Positions 47,201 through 64,000 of a stretch of 64,000 nt of DNA are shown piece by piece. This stretch comes from Muricea muricata. Taxonomy: Eukaryota > Cnidaria > Anthozoa > Malacalcyonacea > Plexauridae. The stretch spans positions 5,488,001-5,552,000 of the forward strand of contig OY979722.1 of assembly GCA_963855995.1 (NCBI GenBank), written 5' to 3'. A program made the position numbers and the translations under genes. The notes beneath the pieces are model-generated. The model was given only the letters and a program-made list of their open reading frames with translations. It did no database searches and was not told where the DNA came from. How positions within the stretch are numbered: the stretch's first letter is position 1; the number at the start of each line of letters is the position of its first letter.

Positions 47201-50200
47201 CGAAGTAAACTAACTCGGGTTGCCAAAAAAGCCCCCCCCCCCCTCCTCCCTCATCTCATCAAAAATGGCTATGAGTAAGTGTCATTGTATTATCGTAATA
47301 CAAAACACAAATAAAATTGAAACCGGAAACTCGTCATATTTTGAGATCGGCGGCCATGATGAGTGGCCCCACTCAAGGAGTGAATCGATGTAGTTTCTGT
47401 TAGTAAACATTGCTTTAAAAATTGATTTCTTTAAAAGCTTTTGCTTTAAAACAAGATTTTTTTTTTTCAAAACGAAAACTGCACATCCTGTAACAGAAAT
47501 CTGGCATGCTGCTCAAGTGAGGCCATCCAAAATAGCCGCAAGTCTACAAATATAACGTACTTCCGGCTTCGAAACCCAACTATAGATGTGCTATCCAGTT
47601 TTAATACATATTAATAGCAATAAGTACAAGCAATCATTGCAAATGTTTGAAAAACAGGCTTTTGGAAAAAATTCAAAATGGCGGTTTTAAATCGAAAATT
47701 TGTTAAAGCAGTTATATTATTTCTTCAGCGTGTGTTTTCTTTGCATTAATTATCCAAAAATGAACAAGCTGGAGTGTCTCGATAAATATATGAAAATCAT
47801 TAGCTTCAGGCGGAAAGTTGTGTAAAATTTCCCTCGACTATGAGGTAGAGTTTCACTTCAAAATCCCTAATCCAGAAATCGGAAACCAAATGTTGATGAC
47901 TTTTTTGCTTCAAAACCCACACTTTTTTATTTAGTATTTTGGATTACAGTTAGTCTACTTACATGAGGTACTGATGTATGACAGGATACGTCAACCAACA
48001 GACTAAAACATACTGAAACATACAGTAAGTGTAGCCTTGGAGTTATCTTTGCCAATACAAGAAACACCTGCGTAAATGAATCGCATTCTAGCGATTTATT
48101 TTTTTAATGATACCATTGCGTACAAGCAATAATTACATTAGTTATTTGGGTCCAGTGTTCTTTCACATCAATGAGTAGTTTTTGAATATTTATTTTAGTC
48201 AAATTACTGAATTTTGGGTTGAAAATCGCCATTTTGAATTTATTCTAAAAACTCACTAAGTGCACCTGTCTTCCAAACATTGAGTAAGAATTGCTATTAA
48301 TGCTTGTACTTGAACAGGTACCTATGCAAGTACAAAAACTCAACTTTTGTGAATAATCTCCTTATTTACTGTCATAAAACATGTAAACCATTTTTAATCG
48401 GGAGGGGGGGGGGGCTCTTTTTCTGGTAACCCCATGTAGTTTAATGTAAACTAGATAAATGGCAGAGCAAATTGTAGTGGGCCTGAGACACCTTTGAATT
48501 TGAGATTACAGTGGTATAGCAACCTGCACGAAAAGTACAATCAATTACCTATATATATACAGGGTGTGTAAGAAAAACAAATCTGAAATCGCTCTCTACT
48601 TCACGAAGGACCTCAATGTATGAATTATTTTTAAATAGATTGTTTGGGTGCTTTAGTAATGTAGAATGAACAGAAAAATTAAGAAATTTAAAAACTTTAA
48701 AATCCGGGGGGTGTCTTTTATAACAAGTTAAATACGTCTCGCACACGAAACTTTAATTCCTAAAAGTTGACTTGGTAGATGGAAAATATCTATGTCGGAT
48801 GTTGTGCACTGTTCAAAATTTCAGAAAAATTGCTTGAGCCTAAGACGTTAAAAATTTGGTGCAAAGCTCCATATTTTGAGCCAAATCCGTAGCGCTTTGA
48901 AGGACTTAAACTCGAACAAATCTCTTGAAATTTTGAACAGCAAAAAAAACACCTAACAAGTTGTATAGCTACCGACTCAAAATTACTTTTAAGCATTCCA
49001 ATTTCGTTCGCAAGTCAGGAAAGTCTTGACAGCCTGGATGTTATAATTTATATTGTGTAAGTTCCAAGTCAGGTGAATAATTTTTTGAAACATTACATTA
49101 CCTTCATAGAATCTCACAAAGGGCCTGGTCACAACAGTTTTTGATGGTGGATGTAGAACAAGACCACGATATAGACCTACGATATGATTACTAAATGAAG
49201 CGGTTGCACGATAGGTAATGATTTCCAGGTTTGTGGCATCATCAACTGTCTTTTCAACTTCACCACATTGAACTAACTGATTAATGCCAGAAAACAGGTT
49301 GTCAAAAGAAATGCCTTCAACTGCCGGATGACCACAGTCAGACTGCTTGCTTGGTTTATTATTTAATGCTACCTCATCGTCCTCGTGTTTGTCAAAAATT
49401 TTGACTTGAGTAATATCGTATTTGAGATAATCTTTTGTATATGGCTGTTGGCAAATCTTCCTCAAATGAGCAACAGTTTTATCAGAATTTGGTCTGGCTT
49501 TATCACTGCGTACATAAAGTGGGACCCATGATTTTGTTGCTGAATTCCAACGACACTCGATCACCTCTTTGTTGAGAAGTTGAAATGGTTGGATAACGCG
49601 TGACGGTTGAATATCGCAACGAACATCATCTTCACTTTGCCATTTGAACAGGAGTGGATCAGGTCCAAAGAGGTAAGCCTTGTCTGGTGTAAAAACTAAA
49701 CCATCACTTGGATATGGAAATGCAGTGTCGAGACAGGTCAGGATGGTTCGCGGAGTAGATTTACGATGCCCTTTGAGGGCACAATGGACCGTAAGCCTGG
49801 GATCTGAACTGACGCTGGGCGAAAGTTGAATATCTGACGATGCTTCCATTATTACAGCGATGACATCTTTCCGAACAGAAAGTTCACCCAAGCTCTGCAA
49901 TCTCACACTGAACGGCCATCTCCACAAGACATCCCCGGCTGCAGCAAGAACATCGAAGACCAGGAAAACACTTGTGTTCAGCTGAGTTGCGCTCATCTTT
50001 GGGTGAATATCGGACATGGAAATAGATGGCAACAATTCTCCATCCAAAACTGTGTTTTCAGACAACTGATCATCAGCAACTTGGCAAGGATAAATCTCGT
50101 GTTTCCTGGTGATTAAATACGTTCCATTCGAGGTTTTGAACAACAGACAACGTACACCGTCTGCCTTAATGGTAACATAGTACCGTGTCGGATTTGCAAC

Positions 50201-50920
50201 CCACTTAACATCACGACAGCAGTGAACAAATGAAGCTGGAAGAGTAAATTCAAATTGGGAAACATTTAAAACGGATTGCAAACTTGTCAAGACACTCTTT
50301 ATTCCATTTGATTCCAGAAGCATAAACTGCAGGTTATTTGGAGATTCGTAAATTCGACATAGTTCAGGCTTTATATCCCAAAAAGAATGATGTGATAGGT
50401 TCAAGAAAAGCAATTTTAAATGTTTATAGTAGTTGCATAGATCATTTGACTTCTGCTTCCATTTGTAAAGATATTCACGAGTAGAAACACACATCATACG
50501 TAAATTATCAGTGTCTCTGGAGCGCTTGTTCCAGAATTCGTTTAATTGTTCTTCGTCAATATCAAATAACAATGCTGCCGTGATTTGAAGGCCATATTTC
50601 TTTGCTTCTGCTGTCACAAACTCCGCGTCTTTCAAATCTTTAACACAATTCAATATTAGCACGGCTGATTCTGACTTTTGGAATTCCATCAAGGTTGTAC
50701 CAATCAACGTATGGCAAAAATTTTTTATTTCATCCATATTCGGCTCCTGCCATGCGTTAATATAGTTCCCTTCGCGAAGCTTATCTCCAGTGGACAAAAA
50801 TGTGCTTGAAGGATACTGACGTTTTAACGACTCCTTTGCGTAAGTAGTCTTCCCACACCCTGTTGGACCAAGGAGAACAACAATGTTCTTCTTGCAGTGG
50901 TCAAGCTTCAAATACGCCAT
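44232..50920 (-). CDS. Copy A: adenylate-kinase-like / capping guanylyltransferase / T4 Rnl1-type RNA ligase / F-box protein
   Basis: Two exons, 49102-50920 and 44232-45790, join in phase 1 (GAAG|GTAATG to ATAG|ACGTG) to 1,125 residues. Start context is AAATGG. Domains: P-loop kinase with GPTGCGKT (18-25) and adenylate-kinase-like STGDKLREGN; capping-type guanylyltransferase with motif I KADGVR (Lys252), VLDGEL (291-296), VFLVFDV, SDGLVF (405-410), LLFKWQ (Lys426), and OB-fold motif VI RSDKARPN (471-478); RNA ligase with RGLVLHPPSKTVVTRPFVRF (before the splice), KYDGS (Lys622), FEII (Glu675), EGWV (Glu767), QKIV (Lys780); F-box about 1005-1044 (LRLPAEAIVMILHYLDYESL). The splice cuts the ligase domain, which argues that both ORFs are one gene. 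No RNA triphosphatase domain is present. By family knowledge such modules could convert 5'-p RNA to 5'-pp, cap it, and ligate RNA; substrates are unknown. Intron 45791-49101 holds two repeat elements. Confidence 0.9.
46541..46705. mobile_element. Palindromic element in the copy A intron
   Basis: Arms of about 75 bp (CAATGGTAAGAATGTTTTCAT / ATGAAAATATTCTTACCATT; GAAAGATGGAATGTTCCATTCAAC / GTTGAATGGAACATTTCATCTTTC) with an apex of about 12 bases. A second inverted pair, GATTGGCTGCTTATG (about 46731) and CATAAGCAGCCAATTAA (about 47093), lies next to it with AGTGCAATGGAAAAAAAC in between. Non-coding. Confidence 0.6.
47217..48432. mobile_element. TIR element with poly-C tract in its ends, in the copy A intron
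   Basis: The left end reads GGGTTGCCAAAAAAGCCCCCC and the right end (reverse complement) GGGTTACCAGAAAAAGAGCC then a C tract; both continue to a TCCC(G/T)..AAAAATGG stretch. Inner arms AAAATGGCGGTTTTAAATCG (about 47676) and GAAAATCGCCATTTTGAATT (about 48221), and AATAGCAATAAGTACAAGC / GCTTGTACTT, extend the symmetry. No transposase frame. The target duplication is unclear. Confidence 0.6.
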
Positions 50921-53900
50921 TTCTAGGCGACAGTTAGAAAATCAAGTATTCAAGAAACCAGTCATCAAGTATTAAACTAAAATACTCTAATGGTAGTGAC
51001 AAAGACGGAGTTGGAATGCGGAGTCAGGGTACGGAGTCAAAAAGCCGTATTTGAAACAGGCGATTTTTTTGACACGAACAGGGAAACTAACGTTTCCAGG
51101 ATCCTCAACTACCTGAAACGATCGACATAAACAGAACTGAACGTTTCGTGCAAAGGCTCTTCATCGGCAACAACTTCCCCAAGTCACTCCCAGAAAGATC
51201 CTATTATATTTTCATGGAAATTTATTAGACACTGCATATGTCTTTTCCAGTTTTCCTCATTATAAAGACATATAGAGAATTATAACAAATGATGGGGTCT
51301 CACTACAAACAAAAGTCATAAAAAAAATGGGTCCGTCTTTTCCACTCCCCACAGCCTAACAAAATATTTTAAAATCACGTTTCAACTCTGTGCTCCGGCT
51401 CCGACTCCATCCTTTTCACGATGCCTTAAAATAGTTAATATAATATAGCCAAATTTGCATTGTACTCAAGGTGATATGTCAAACTAAGCATTGCTTATTA
51501 ATGTCAGGCAGCGAATTCCATTGTAGTGTGACATCGCGATCGCAACGTATGTAAAATACGTGCATTGTGAATTGCCACGCGGAACTTGAAGCAATCAATT
51601 CCCAACAATGTCTTCGCAAATGGAATCACGGCTGACGCGTTTGACAATAACCAGACAGTGACCTACGTGATCTTTTGAAAAACAATTACCATATCAAGTT
51701 ACAAAAATGCTGAAACCTTCAGAAAATTATGAAAACCGCCCAGCTATGCCGCGCGGAATCCGACGCTTTCCATCATCTTTGGCGAGTCCAGGGCTTCCAC
51801 TTGCAAGAAAATTTCCTTGCGAAAGGAAATATTGACGTTTGCAAGGAAAAATGCAGGGAAATAGAATATACAAGGAACTGGTAAGGGAATTTTAGATCCA
51901 GCAAGGAAATTGAAAGGAATTATGGATTCAATTTTTTGCTGAGTAAAATGAATGTCTATTTCATTCAAACCAATAAAATAACATTTTAACCACACAAATT
52001 TTGATAAACTGCCCAAAAAAAGTGCTTTGCTGAGCTTATTTATTATTTTTAGCGCGAGGAAAAGTCAAAATAAGAAAAGTAACGAAGTAAAGAACTAAAT
52101 ATTAAAAAAAAATCGCACTTCGTTACATGCAAGTAATAAGTAGTTCATTAATGAAAAACATTACTTCGTTACAGGCTCATTTTTTTTGCTTAAGTACGGT
52201 AACGAAATAAATTTACTTCGTTACTGCCTAGTGGCTGACACTGATCGGTTCAATGTTACATTTGAAACAAAGTGATGAACTAATAATTCCATTTAGAGAA
52301 TTCAATATTCCCTAAAACTGAACGTGCTTGAATAATTGTATTGTAAATAAGGCACTACAAACCCAGGTACTATTAATAGTGAAGTCGCTTAACCAAACGA
52401 TCTGTACTGGCGTGTACAAACTTGAGCACCCCCTCTACAATTGATTAACTATGCCTCCTAATCAATTTAAGAATGGGTGCCTAAAATTTTCAAGTTAGGG
52501 GGGTGTTACCACAGTGAGGTGGTACGTTAACGGTTGGCAATGTTTCTCTGCCAGTACCACCTTAATGTGAGAACATCAAACAGGAAATTTTATATGCCCA
52601 TTTATCTGTTGTCAAGTCCATGTCTTTGAACAATATCCCAACACCTTATTATTAAATACAATGATTGAGTAAAACATGAACAAACATCCCGAACCGTTAT
52701 TTCAAAAACGGAACTTCCCCCCCCCCCCCGGGATGATAAATTTTGCGAATATCTTCATTATACCCCCAAAAACATTTCAATTTGACTTAGGAGTCGCGGG
52801 AAAAGAAATACTGACTTTGTTCGCTTTGTACAGATCTTGCCAATTTTTGCCGCTAAGCGACCGGACTGTAAGTAGAGAATGACTTCGTCCCGACAGCTGC
52901 AAGCAATTGTAAACTAGGCCTTGCCTTCAGAAGAGTTTAAAATTTCCCACGCGTGTAGTGCGTGCAAAACACGCGTACCGTGGGAAACAGTTCTCAGCAA
53001 GATGTCAGAGGCAACTAGGCAAGATGTTAGTAACAACAACAATGGAGCCAGTCAACTCGAATATAAGTTTGCCTTACGAGTCCGACCAAAACAACACCCG
53101 ACAGGAAAGTTTCCAACAGAACTAACGATTGTGACCGATATAAAACTTCTCTGTTCTCTTATCTAGCATGGAGGGAAATTATGTAATAGACACGTACTGC
53201 AGAGCAGCATGTATTATCGACCGATATTAATATAGTACATGTCACATATAATTCATCCTTCGATTCATGACAGATATACACGAGATTAGTATACTTGAGT
53301 ACAAACGAGTCTAAACTAATACTTACATAACACAACATCGAATAATCCTTTCTTCAAAACGACGTGTAGTCAAAGAGCATGCAAAAAGGCCAAACTATGC
53401 CTTATTGTACTGTACATGTTCATATGTGTGCATTTGCATTTCATATTCATAGGCCATATCATTAAAAATTAAATTGCCATGCACTGTTTATACTGCGTGA
53501 AAGTAATTAGCAATATTCAAATTTTGCTGCCTGTGACCAGCGTTTATTCATGCAGGTATGCTATGCCTCACTTCTGGGATCAGTTTATCAAATTTGACGC
53601 TTTTAAGCCTGGGTTAAAGTTTAACACACGTTATAGTTTGTTAGGAATGTAAAAGCAAGATTTCGAAAGAAATGTATTTGTAACGTATTCATCTAAACGA
53701 GCTGCTTGGGGAATTCGAGACCTTTTGAATTTTACGTTAACGCTGGGCTAATATCCAGAGTATGTCCCGTTTTATCCTTAAGCCATTTCTCTGCAAACGT
53801 AACATATTTCAAGGGAACAAAAGTCATCATTGTAACAAATAAGGCCATACAGTTGAAGAAACTTTCTCTTTGTCTAAATAGTCAAAATAATCTAATATAT

Positions 53901-54886
53901 ATATTCACGGCAAAATAATAATTTCGAATCTTTTAACTTCAATTTGAGAATGTATTTCTGGGTTTGTATTTACATATTTTAAACCAGAGCAACAATGTCT
54001 ATGAAACTATCAACATTTAAACTTTTTTTTGAGAGAAAACAGGCTGAAACTTTTTTGGCAACATCACTGGCCATACTGGCTATATAAGGCAAACATTCAG
54101 CCTTCATTCTTCTTGGCTTAAAATCAACGGCCGGCTGACGGACTTGAGTCTAATTAGCCCCAATGCAGTGCTGTGGAAGGGGGGGGGGGGGGGCGCAGGG
54201 GGGGCTGAGCCCCCCTCTACAATTTCAAGGGATGCTGAGCCCCCCCTCTACTTTTTACAAACAATATATTCCTCAGTTAAAGGGTCTATTCTATAAAGAG
54301 TATATAAGTAAATATAAGGGTATATTATAGACACTGTTCGCTTAGGGAGCTTAAGCAAGCAAGTTTTTGACAACACGGACGTGCATAATAAACACAAAAA
54401 GCAGAGCCATGATTGGTTAAAAAGGTGAATCTACGTCTGGTTAACGTACGTGTTCTCAAAACCGTCGCTTGCTTAAGGTCTCCAATATTTCACGATTTTA
54501 TAATACTTTAGTCACTGAAGAGAGCCCCCCTCTAGAAATTGCAGTTCTACAGCACTGCCCCAATGCCTCAACAACTTAAAGTGTTGAAGCTTGGCCTGCG
54601 TCATACTGTTGCTACGAGACCTAACCAATTTAAAATCATGGCTGTCAGCAAAGATCTTTTGGACCGGAATCAGCGGATATCCAAATTGGATCTTTTCAAG
54701 GATAGCATTTCAGTATAGAAAAGTTTTCGTTCATTGTACATTTGGCTCGTGGGTTATGTGTAAACAAAACACTCACAACAGTCTCTAACCCCCTTTAATA
54801 GGACTACCTATTTTAATCTCAAAAATAAATTTTGTGTACTAATAAACAAACAAATTATCTATCCCGTCCTCTGTAGACAATTGTGC
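50921..54886. other. Spacer between the duplicated fusion genes
   Basis: No supported gene. A C tract is at 52718-52729 and a G tract at about 54180-54193. A TATA-like string (CTATATAAGGCAAACAT) is at 54080, identical over 17 bp to one at 977. The frame at 52921-53166 begins near a TGGGAAACAGTTCT stretch but shows no domain. Confidence 0.45.
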
Positions 54887-60554
<5,668 letters not shown>

Positions 60555-61370
60555 TTTTGTCAGTAGGGAAAATTAAACCTGAACATATAAACACATAAAT
60601 TGTGAAAATTTTCGCAAGAGGATTCAGTGCAAACATGGCCACCACCTATGACCTGATCTACAGCTCCAAACAAGCTTTAACATGACTCACAAAAACAAAT
60701 CAGAGCAACACATGAGTATAAATATTAAATAAACAAAAGTGAACGCATATGGGACACAGGAGCAAACGCTGAACGTAAGGGCCAAAAACTTCTCAAGGCC
60801 CGCTAGTACTTGTAAGAGATTGTGAAAATGGAAATGCATATGTTAATTGACGATTGAGTTGTTTGTCTTTGATGTGTTGAGCGTTTTGCACTAAGATACC
60901 TTGAAAACTAAAATACCAATTGCGAAAATTTTCATCTAAAATAAACAAAAATAAGTACGCTATGGCGTACATGTGTCTACTGTAATGTTACCATCACAGC
61001 TTATACTTCATAGCATGAATACTTCAACTGAAAATATTCAAACATTGTCCATAAGAATAAAAAATGACCTCTTTATTACAAAATACAAATCTTAGAAATT
61101 TTACAGTACCATCAGGGTTTTCAGTATTGTGCAGCTCTGGTTAGTTGCGATGAAGCCATGGTGAGAAAGAAAAGCCCACACTACGTATTTGGGAGAGTAC
61201 ACATAATAAAGACATGACTAAACCTAAAAGCTCAATCTTGCGACTGGGGTTGAATGAAAAAGTCTAGTGAAATTCCCTGTTTGCCAGCCTAAACTGAAAA
61301 CCCTGCATGGTCAAATGAATTTAGTATATCAAATGTTTTTACTGTAATCACAACTATATCAAGTGGTTAA
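60555..61370. other. Upstream region of copy B
   Basis: Presumed promoter and 5' flank of copy B. I see no conserved coding sequence or clear TATA box. Confidence 0.4.
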
Positions 61371-62392
61371 TTAAAATGCATATGACACGAAATTTTATAT
61401 TTTAGAAACATGCAATACATTGTGCGGTGATTATCGTGGTGTAATTTATTTTTCAAAAAGATGATGCTAAGGAGACTATTTAAACGTTTTAATACATGAC
61501 CGTGAGGCCAAAACTGTCCCATGCATGGGAACGAGTTTGCACCAAAATGACGTCATAATGACGTTAGTGGTTTTACCCTGAGTTAAATTGAGCCAATGAA
61601 CACCCTATACGTCTATAACATAGAAATAAACACGCTTATAAGCACATCAAATTAAAACGTAATTGGCGCATACATGCGGTGATAATAGGTGTCAGATACC
61701 TAACGAAACGAACTGTCGGTGTATGTAAGGTTGGAGGCTGGACACTATAGTCTTCAGCCTCGGCAAATAAGTCACCAGGCATAAATATAGTTTTTAACGG
61801 TAAACTTTCGATTTGCCGCATTAGCTCAGTGGTCTAGGTCGTGCGTTTTTGACCTGTTTGTTTCGGGTTCGAGCCCGGTTACGCGCTTTTCTTTGATACT
61901 TTTTTTTCTTCTTCTTAATTTTTTGAATATTTTTTTTTCTTATATTCTTATATTTTTTCTTATTAAAACTATTCTTATCAAAACTATTCTCACTCACTAT
62001 TCTCAGTCACTGGGACTGTATCTACTTCACCAAATTTAGCTAAAGCGCGAGCCCGAAGGGCGAGTTGTAACGCATCCCAACCGGTTGGGTATCTGACACC
62101 TATTATCACCGCATATATGCGCCAATTACGTTTCAATTTGACGTGCTTATAAGCGTGTAATTATAGACGTATCGCCTGCAATGAACATAAAATAAATCTC
62201 ATCAGTGACGTCATTTTAGTGCAATTTCGTCCCCAGTCATAGGACAGTTTTTTTCCTCACGGCCACGTATTATTACATTCAAATAATTCCCTTGGCATCA
62301 TGTTTTTTAAAAAATAAATTACTCTAGGATAATCACCGCAGAAAGAAGTCTGTAACCCCAAAACATAAAACTTCGTGTCATATGCACTTTAA
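61371..62392. mobile_element. TTAA-flanked TIR element, non-autonomous
   Basis: The element spans 61375-62388 between TTAA words at 61371-61374 and 62389-62392. Its ends are AATGCATATGACACGAAATT and, in reverse complement, AGTGCATATGACACGAAGTT. Long inverted arms continue inward: GCACGCTTATAAG-type blocks, AATTGGCGCATACATGCGGTG / CACCGCATATATGCGCCAATT, and TAATAGGTGTCAGATACC / GTATCTGACACCTATTA. TTAA targets occur in Kolobok- and piggyBac-type elements. No transposase frame; a tRNA-like segment lies in the centre. Confidence 0.75.
61815..61886 (+). tRNA. tRNA-like segment (probable tRNA pseudogene or SINE head)
   Basis: 72 bp with an A-box-like TAGCTCAGTGGTCTAGG, an intact T arm CGGGTTCGAGCCCGG (B box GGTTCGAGCCC) and a T-run right after. 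The acceptor stem and anticodon stem pair poorly, so I do not call a working tRNA. If the loop is TTTTTGA, the anticodon would read TTT (Lys), which is tentative. Confidence 0.45.
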
Positions 62393-62490
62393 CTTATAAA
62401 TTTTCCTCATGCAAATTTTCCAATTTATCCCAAATTGGCCGTTTCAAACATGGCCAGAATTTTTGTTGGTATCCGGTAAATCGGATAACT

Positions 62491-62586
62491 CCAAATCCGG
62501 TGCACCGCTATCTGATGATAGCCATATTCTTCATGTCACCAAATCCGGTGCACCGCTATCCGATGATAGCCATATTCTTCATGTAT
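62491..62586. repeat. 48 bp direct repeat, two copies
   Basis: CCAAATCCGGTGCACCGCTA starts at 62491 and again at 62539, and each copy continues TC(T/C)GATGATAGCCATATTCTTCATGT. The copies differ at one position in the shown part. It lies just 5' of the LINE fragment and may be part of that element's coding region. Confidence 0.75.
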
Positions 62587-62599
62587 CATAAGAGTTTTG

Positions 62600-63485
62600 C
62601 AAAATAGTTTTGCAAATTAATGAGGACCCTGTTAATCAAGTTTCGCATACAAAGTCCCTAGGTGTACTTATTGATGAAAATCTGTCTTGGAATATACATA
62701 TCAATAAGCTACTCAAAAAATTGCGTCAAGCATTGGAGCCATAAAACGTGTAAGGCCTTTTGTTCCACTTACAACTCTGCAGTACATTTACAATTCGTTA
62801 GTGCAACCGCATTTTACAGTAATTATTGCTGTGTCGTTTGGGATAATTGTAACAAAACCTATGCTGATAAACTTCAAAAATTGCAAAATCGTGCAGCGAG
62901 AGTGCTAACATCTTCCAGCTATGACACTGCTGCTGATTCTCTAGTCTCTACTAGAGAAGCTTGGCTGGAGAAAACTCGACACCCAGCGCAAGTTTGAAAA
63001 AGCTGTGATGGTCTATAAATCACTGAATTGGCTCGCTCCCGATTACTTGCGTCCCATGTTCATAGACCGTAGCGGCGTCACGCACTATTCCTTGAGAGAC
63101 ACCGAAGGCAAACTAGCTGTCCCAAAGCCACGGGCTAACTACCTAAAGAATAGCTTTAGCTATAAGGGTGCTGTGCTTTGGAGCAGCCTTTCTACTGAGC
63201 TGCGCAAAACAAACAATCTAAGCGAGTTAAATCGAGCTGCAGTAGGTTTTTTAATTGATTGGATTTTAATAAATTACATTATTGCACGGCACTTATGGAA
63301 AACAGGTATTTTTATCATAATTATTTCTTTTAGATCTTGTAGAATTGTCTGCAGTAATTAGTTAGTTTGTAAATATTGTAATTACCTAAGTGTATATAGC
63401 TAATTTCTATGCATGTAAATCCTGATATGTTCACCGTGGGTAAATAAAGATTCTATTATATTCTATTCTATTCCATTCTATTCTG
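62600..63485 (+). pseudogene. 5'-truncated non-LTR retrotransposon (LINE) 3' end
   Basis: Frames encode the C-terminal part of a LINE reverse transcriptase: SLGVLIDENLSWNIHINKL, then (shifted) PHF... YCCVVWDNCNKTYADKLQKL, QNRAARVLTSSSYDTAADSL, then MVYKSLNWLAPDYLRPMFI and AVLWSSLSTELRKTNNLSEL. At least two frameshifts break it, so it is dead. The 3' end carries TAAATAAAG and a (ATTCT)n microsatellite tail (63440-63485), as in CR1/L2-type LINEs rather than a poly-A tail. Confidence 0.8.
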
Positions 63486-64000
63486 GTAAAACACATAGAA
63501 AACTGATTATGAAAATCATCCATTAAAGAGGGGCTATAGTCCTTAATTAAAAAAAAACACAAATGCTTTACTAACATTTTGAACAGCTATATTTGTGAAA
63601 TATGATTTTATGACTTACTAACTGAATATTGCTTTGCTTGTAAATAAATATAAGCCAGTGTTTCAATTCCAAAGAGTTTAAAAGGTGCAAAATTTGGACA
63701 ATGTTTACATCTGTGGCTCCCATTGGTTATGAGCAGAAAGGACTATACCGGTAACCTATTTTTAAGTTCAAATTATTTTGCAAAACAACATTTGTAAAAT
63801 AAATGATTTTGTGCATGCAATTAAGCAAATAGCAAGCTGCCAGTGCAAACCCTGAACAACAGAGTGGCCCTTGACATTTGGTGTACAATGCAGTGAAATT
63901 GTTGATATATAGGCATGATATTTGTGATAATAAATTATGTACATTAAATATTTTTGATCACAACAAAACAACAAAAGGGGCACCACTCATTGCGGATTAC
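63486..64000. other. Terminal stretch without a recognised feature
   Basis: AT-rich sequence with no conserved frame or clear repeat; I see nothing to annotate. Confidence 0.4.

Noticed and set aside
48989-49101. Read-through C-terminus of the copy A first exon
   Set aside because: The residues after FVRFYEG are not conserved in copy B, and a phase-matched donor at 49101 joins the ligase exon.
52921-53166. 81-codon frame in the spacer between the copies
   Set aside because: No recognisable domain and no splice context; left unannotated.

Overview
This is a gene-sparse, AT-rich, intron-rich eukaryotic nuclear window. It reads as an invertebrate animal genome. The spliced genes are animal orthologues (NAGPA, C19orf12, NDUFAF6), introns follow GT-AG, and intergenic DNA and introns are packed with short inverted-repeat DNA elements, a Penelope-like remnant with a GIY-YIG coding stretch and a truncated LINE. 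An early-branching marine animal such as a cnidarian fits best, but that is inference; no sequence here proves the phylum.

Layout: 3.7-4.7 kb (+) NmrA-like NAD(P)-binding protein; 7.7-12.0 kb (+) NAGPA, the lysosomal 'uncovering enzyme'; 12.8-13.7 kb (-) two-exon C19orf12 homologue, convergent with NAGPA; 15.4-19.0 kb (+) a four-exon protein joining a zinc-ribbon-like Cys cluster, an F-box and an E2 (UBC) fold; 20.6-29.0 kb (-) ten-exon NDUFAF6; 29.5-35.4 kb (+) six-exon ankyrin/coiled-coil protein, head-to-head with NDUFAF6; 36.7-40.4 kb (-) DUF229 alkaline-phosphatase-like ectoprotein; 44.2-50.9 kb and 54.9-60.6 kb (-) a tandem pair of two-exon genes; 61.4-63.5 kb a TTAA-flanked element and a LINE 3' end.

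The most striking content is the tandem pair. When the two long ORFs of each copy are joined at matching splice sites (phase 1, GAAG|GTAA to TAG|ACGTG), each encodes one polypeptide of about 1,100 residues with an adenylate-kinase-like P-loop domain, a complete mRNA-capping-type guanylyltransferase (KADG plus OB fold), a T4 Rnl1-type RNA ligase (KYDGS) and an F-box. This arrangement would allow a 5'-monophosphate RNA end to be phosphorylated, capped or ligated, with a link to SCF ubiquitin ligases. That pathway is inference; the domain order is read directly from the sequence. Copy B has lost key residues of capping motif VI, and both copies lack the second lysine of ligase motif V.

The second unusual gene is the F-box/E2 fusion, in which the canonical catalytic cysteine position is glycine and a cysteine lies three residues downstream. 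Both novelties tie an F-box to another enzyme fold. Mobile elements sit mainly in introns: a Mutator-like element in the last NDUFAF6 intron, a poly-C-tract TIR element in the copy A intron, and a Penelope remnant plus a very large ACATAT/TA microsatellite in the copy B intron.
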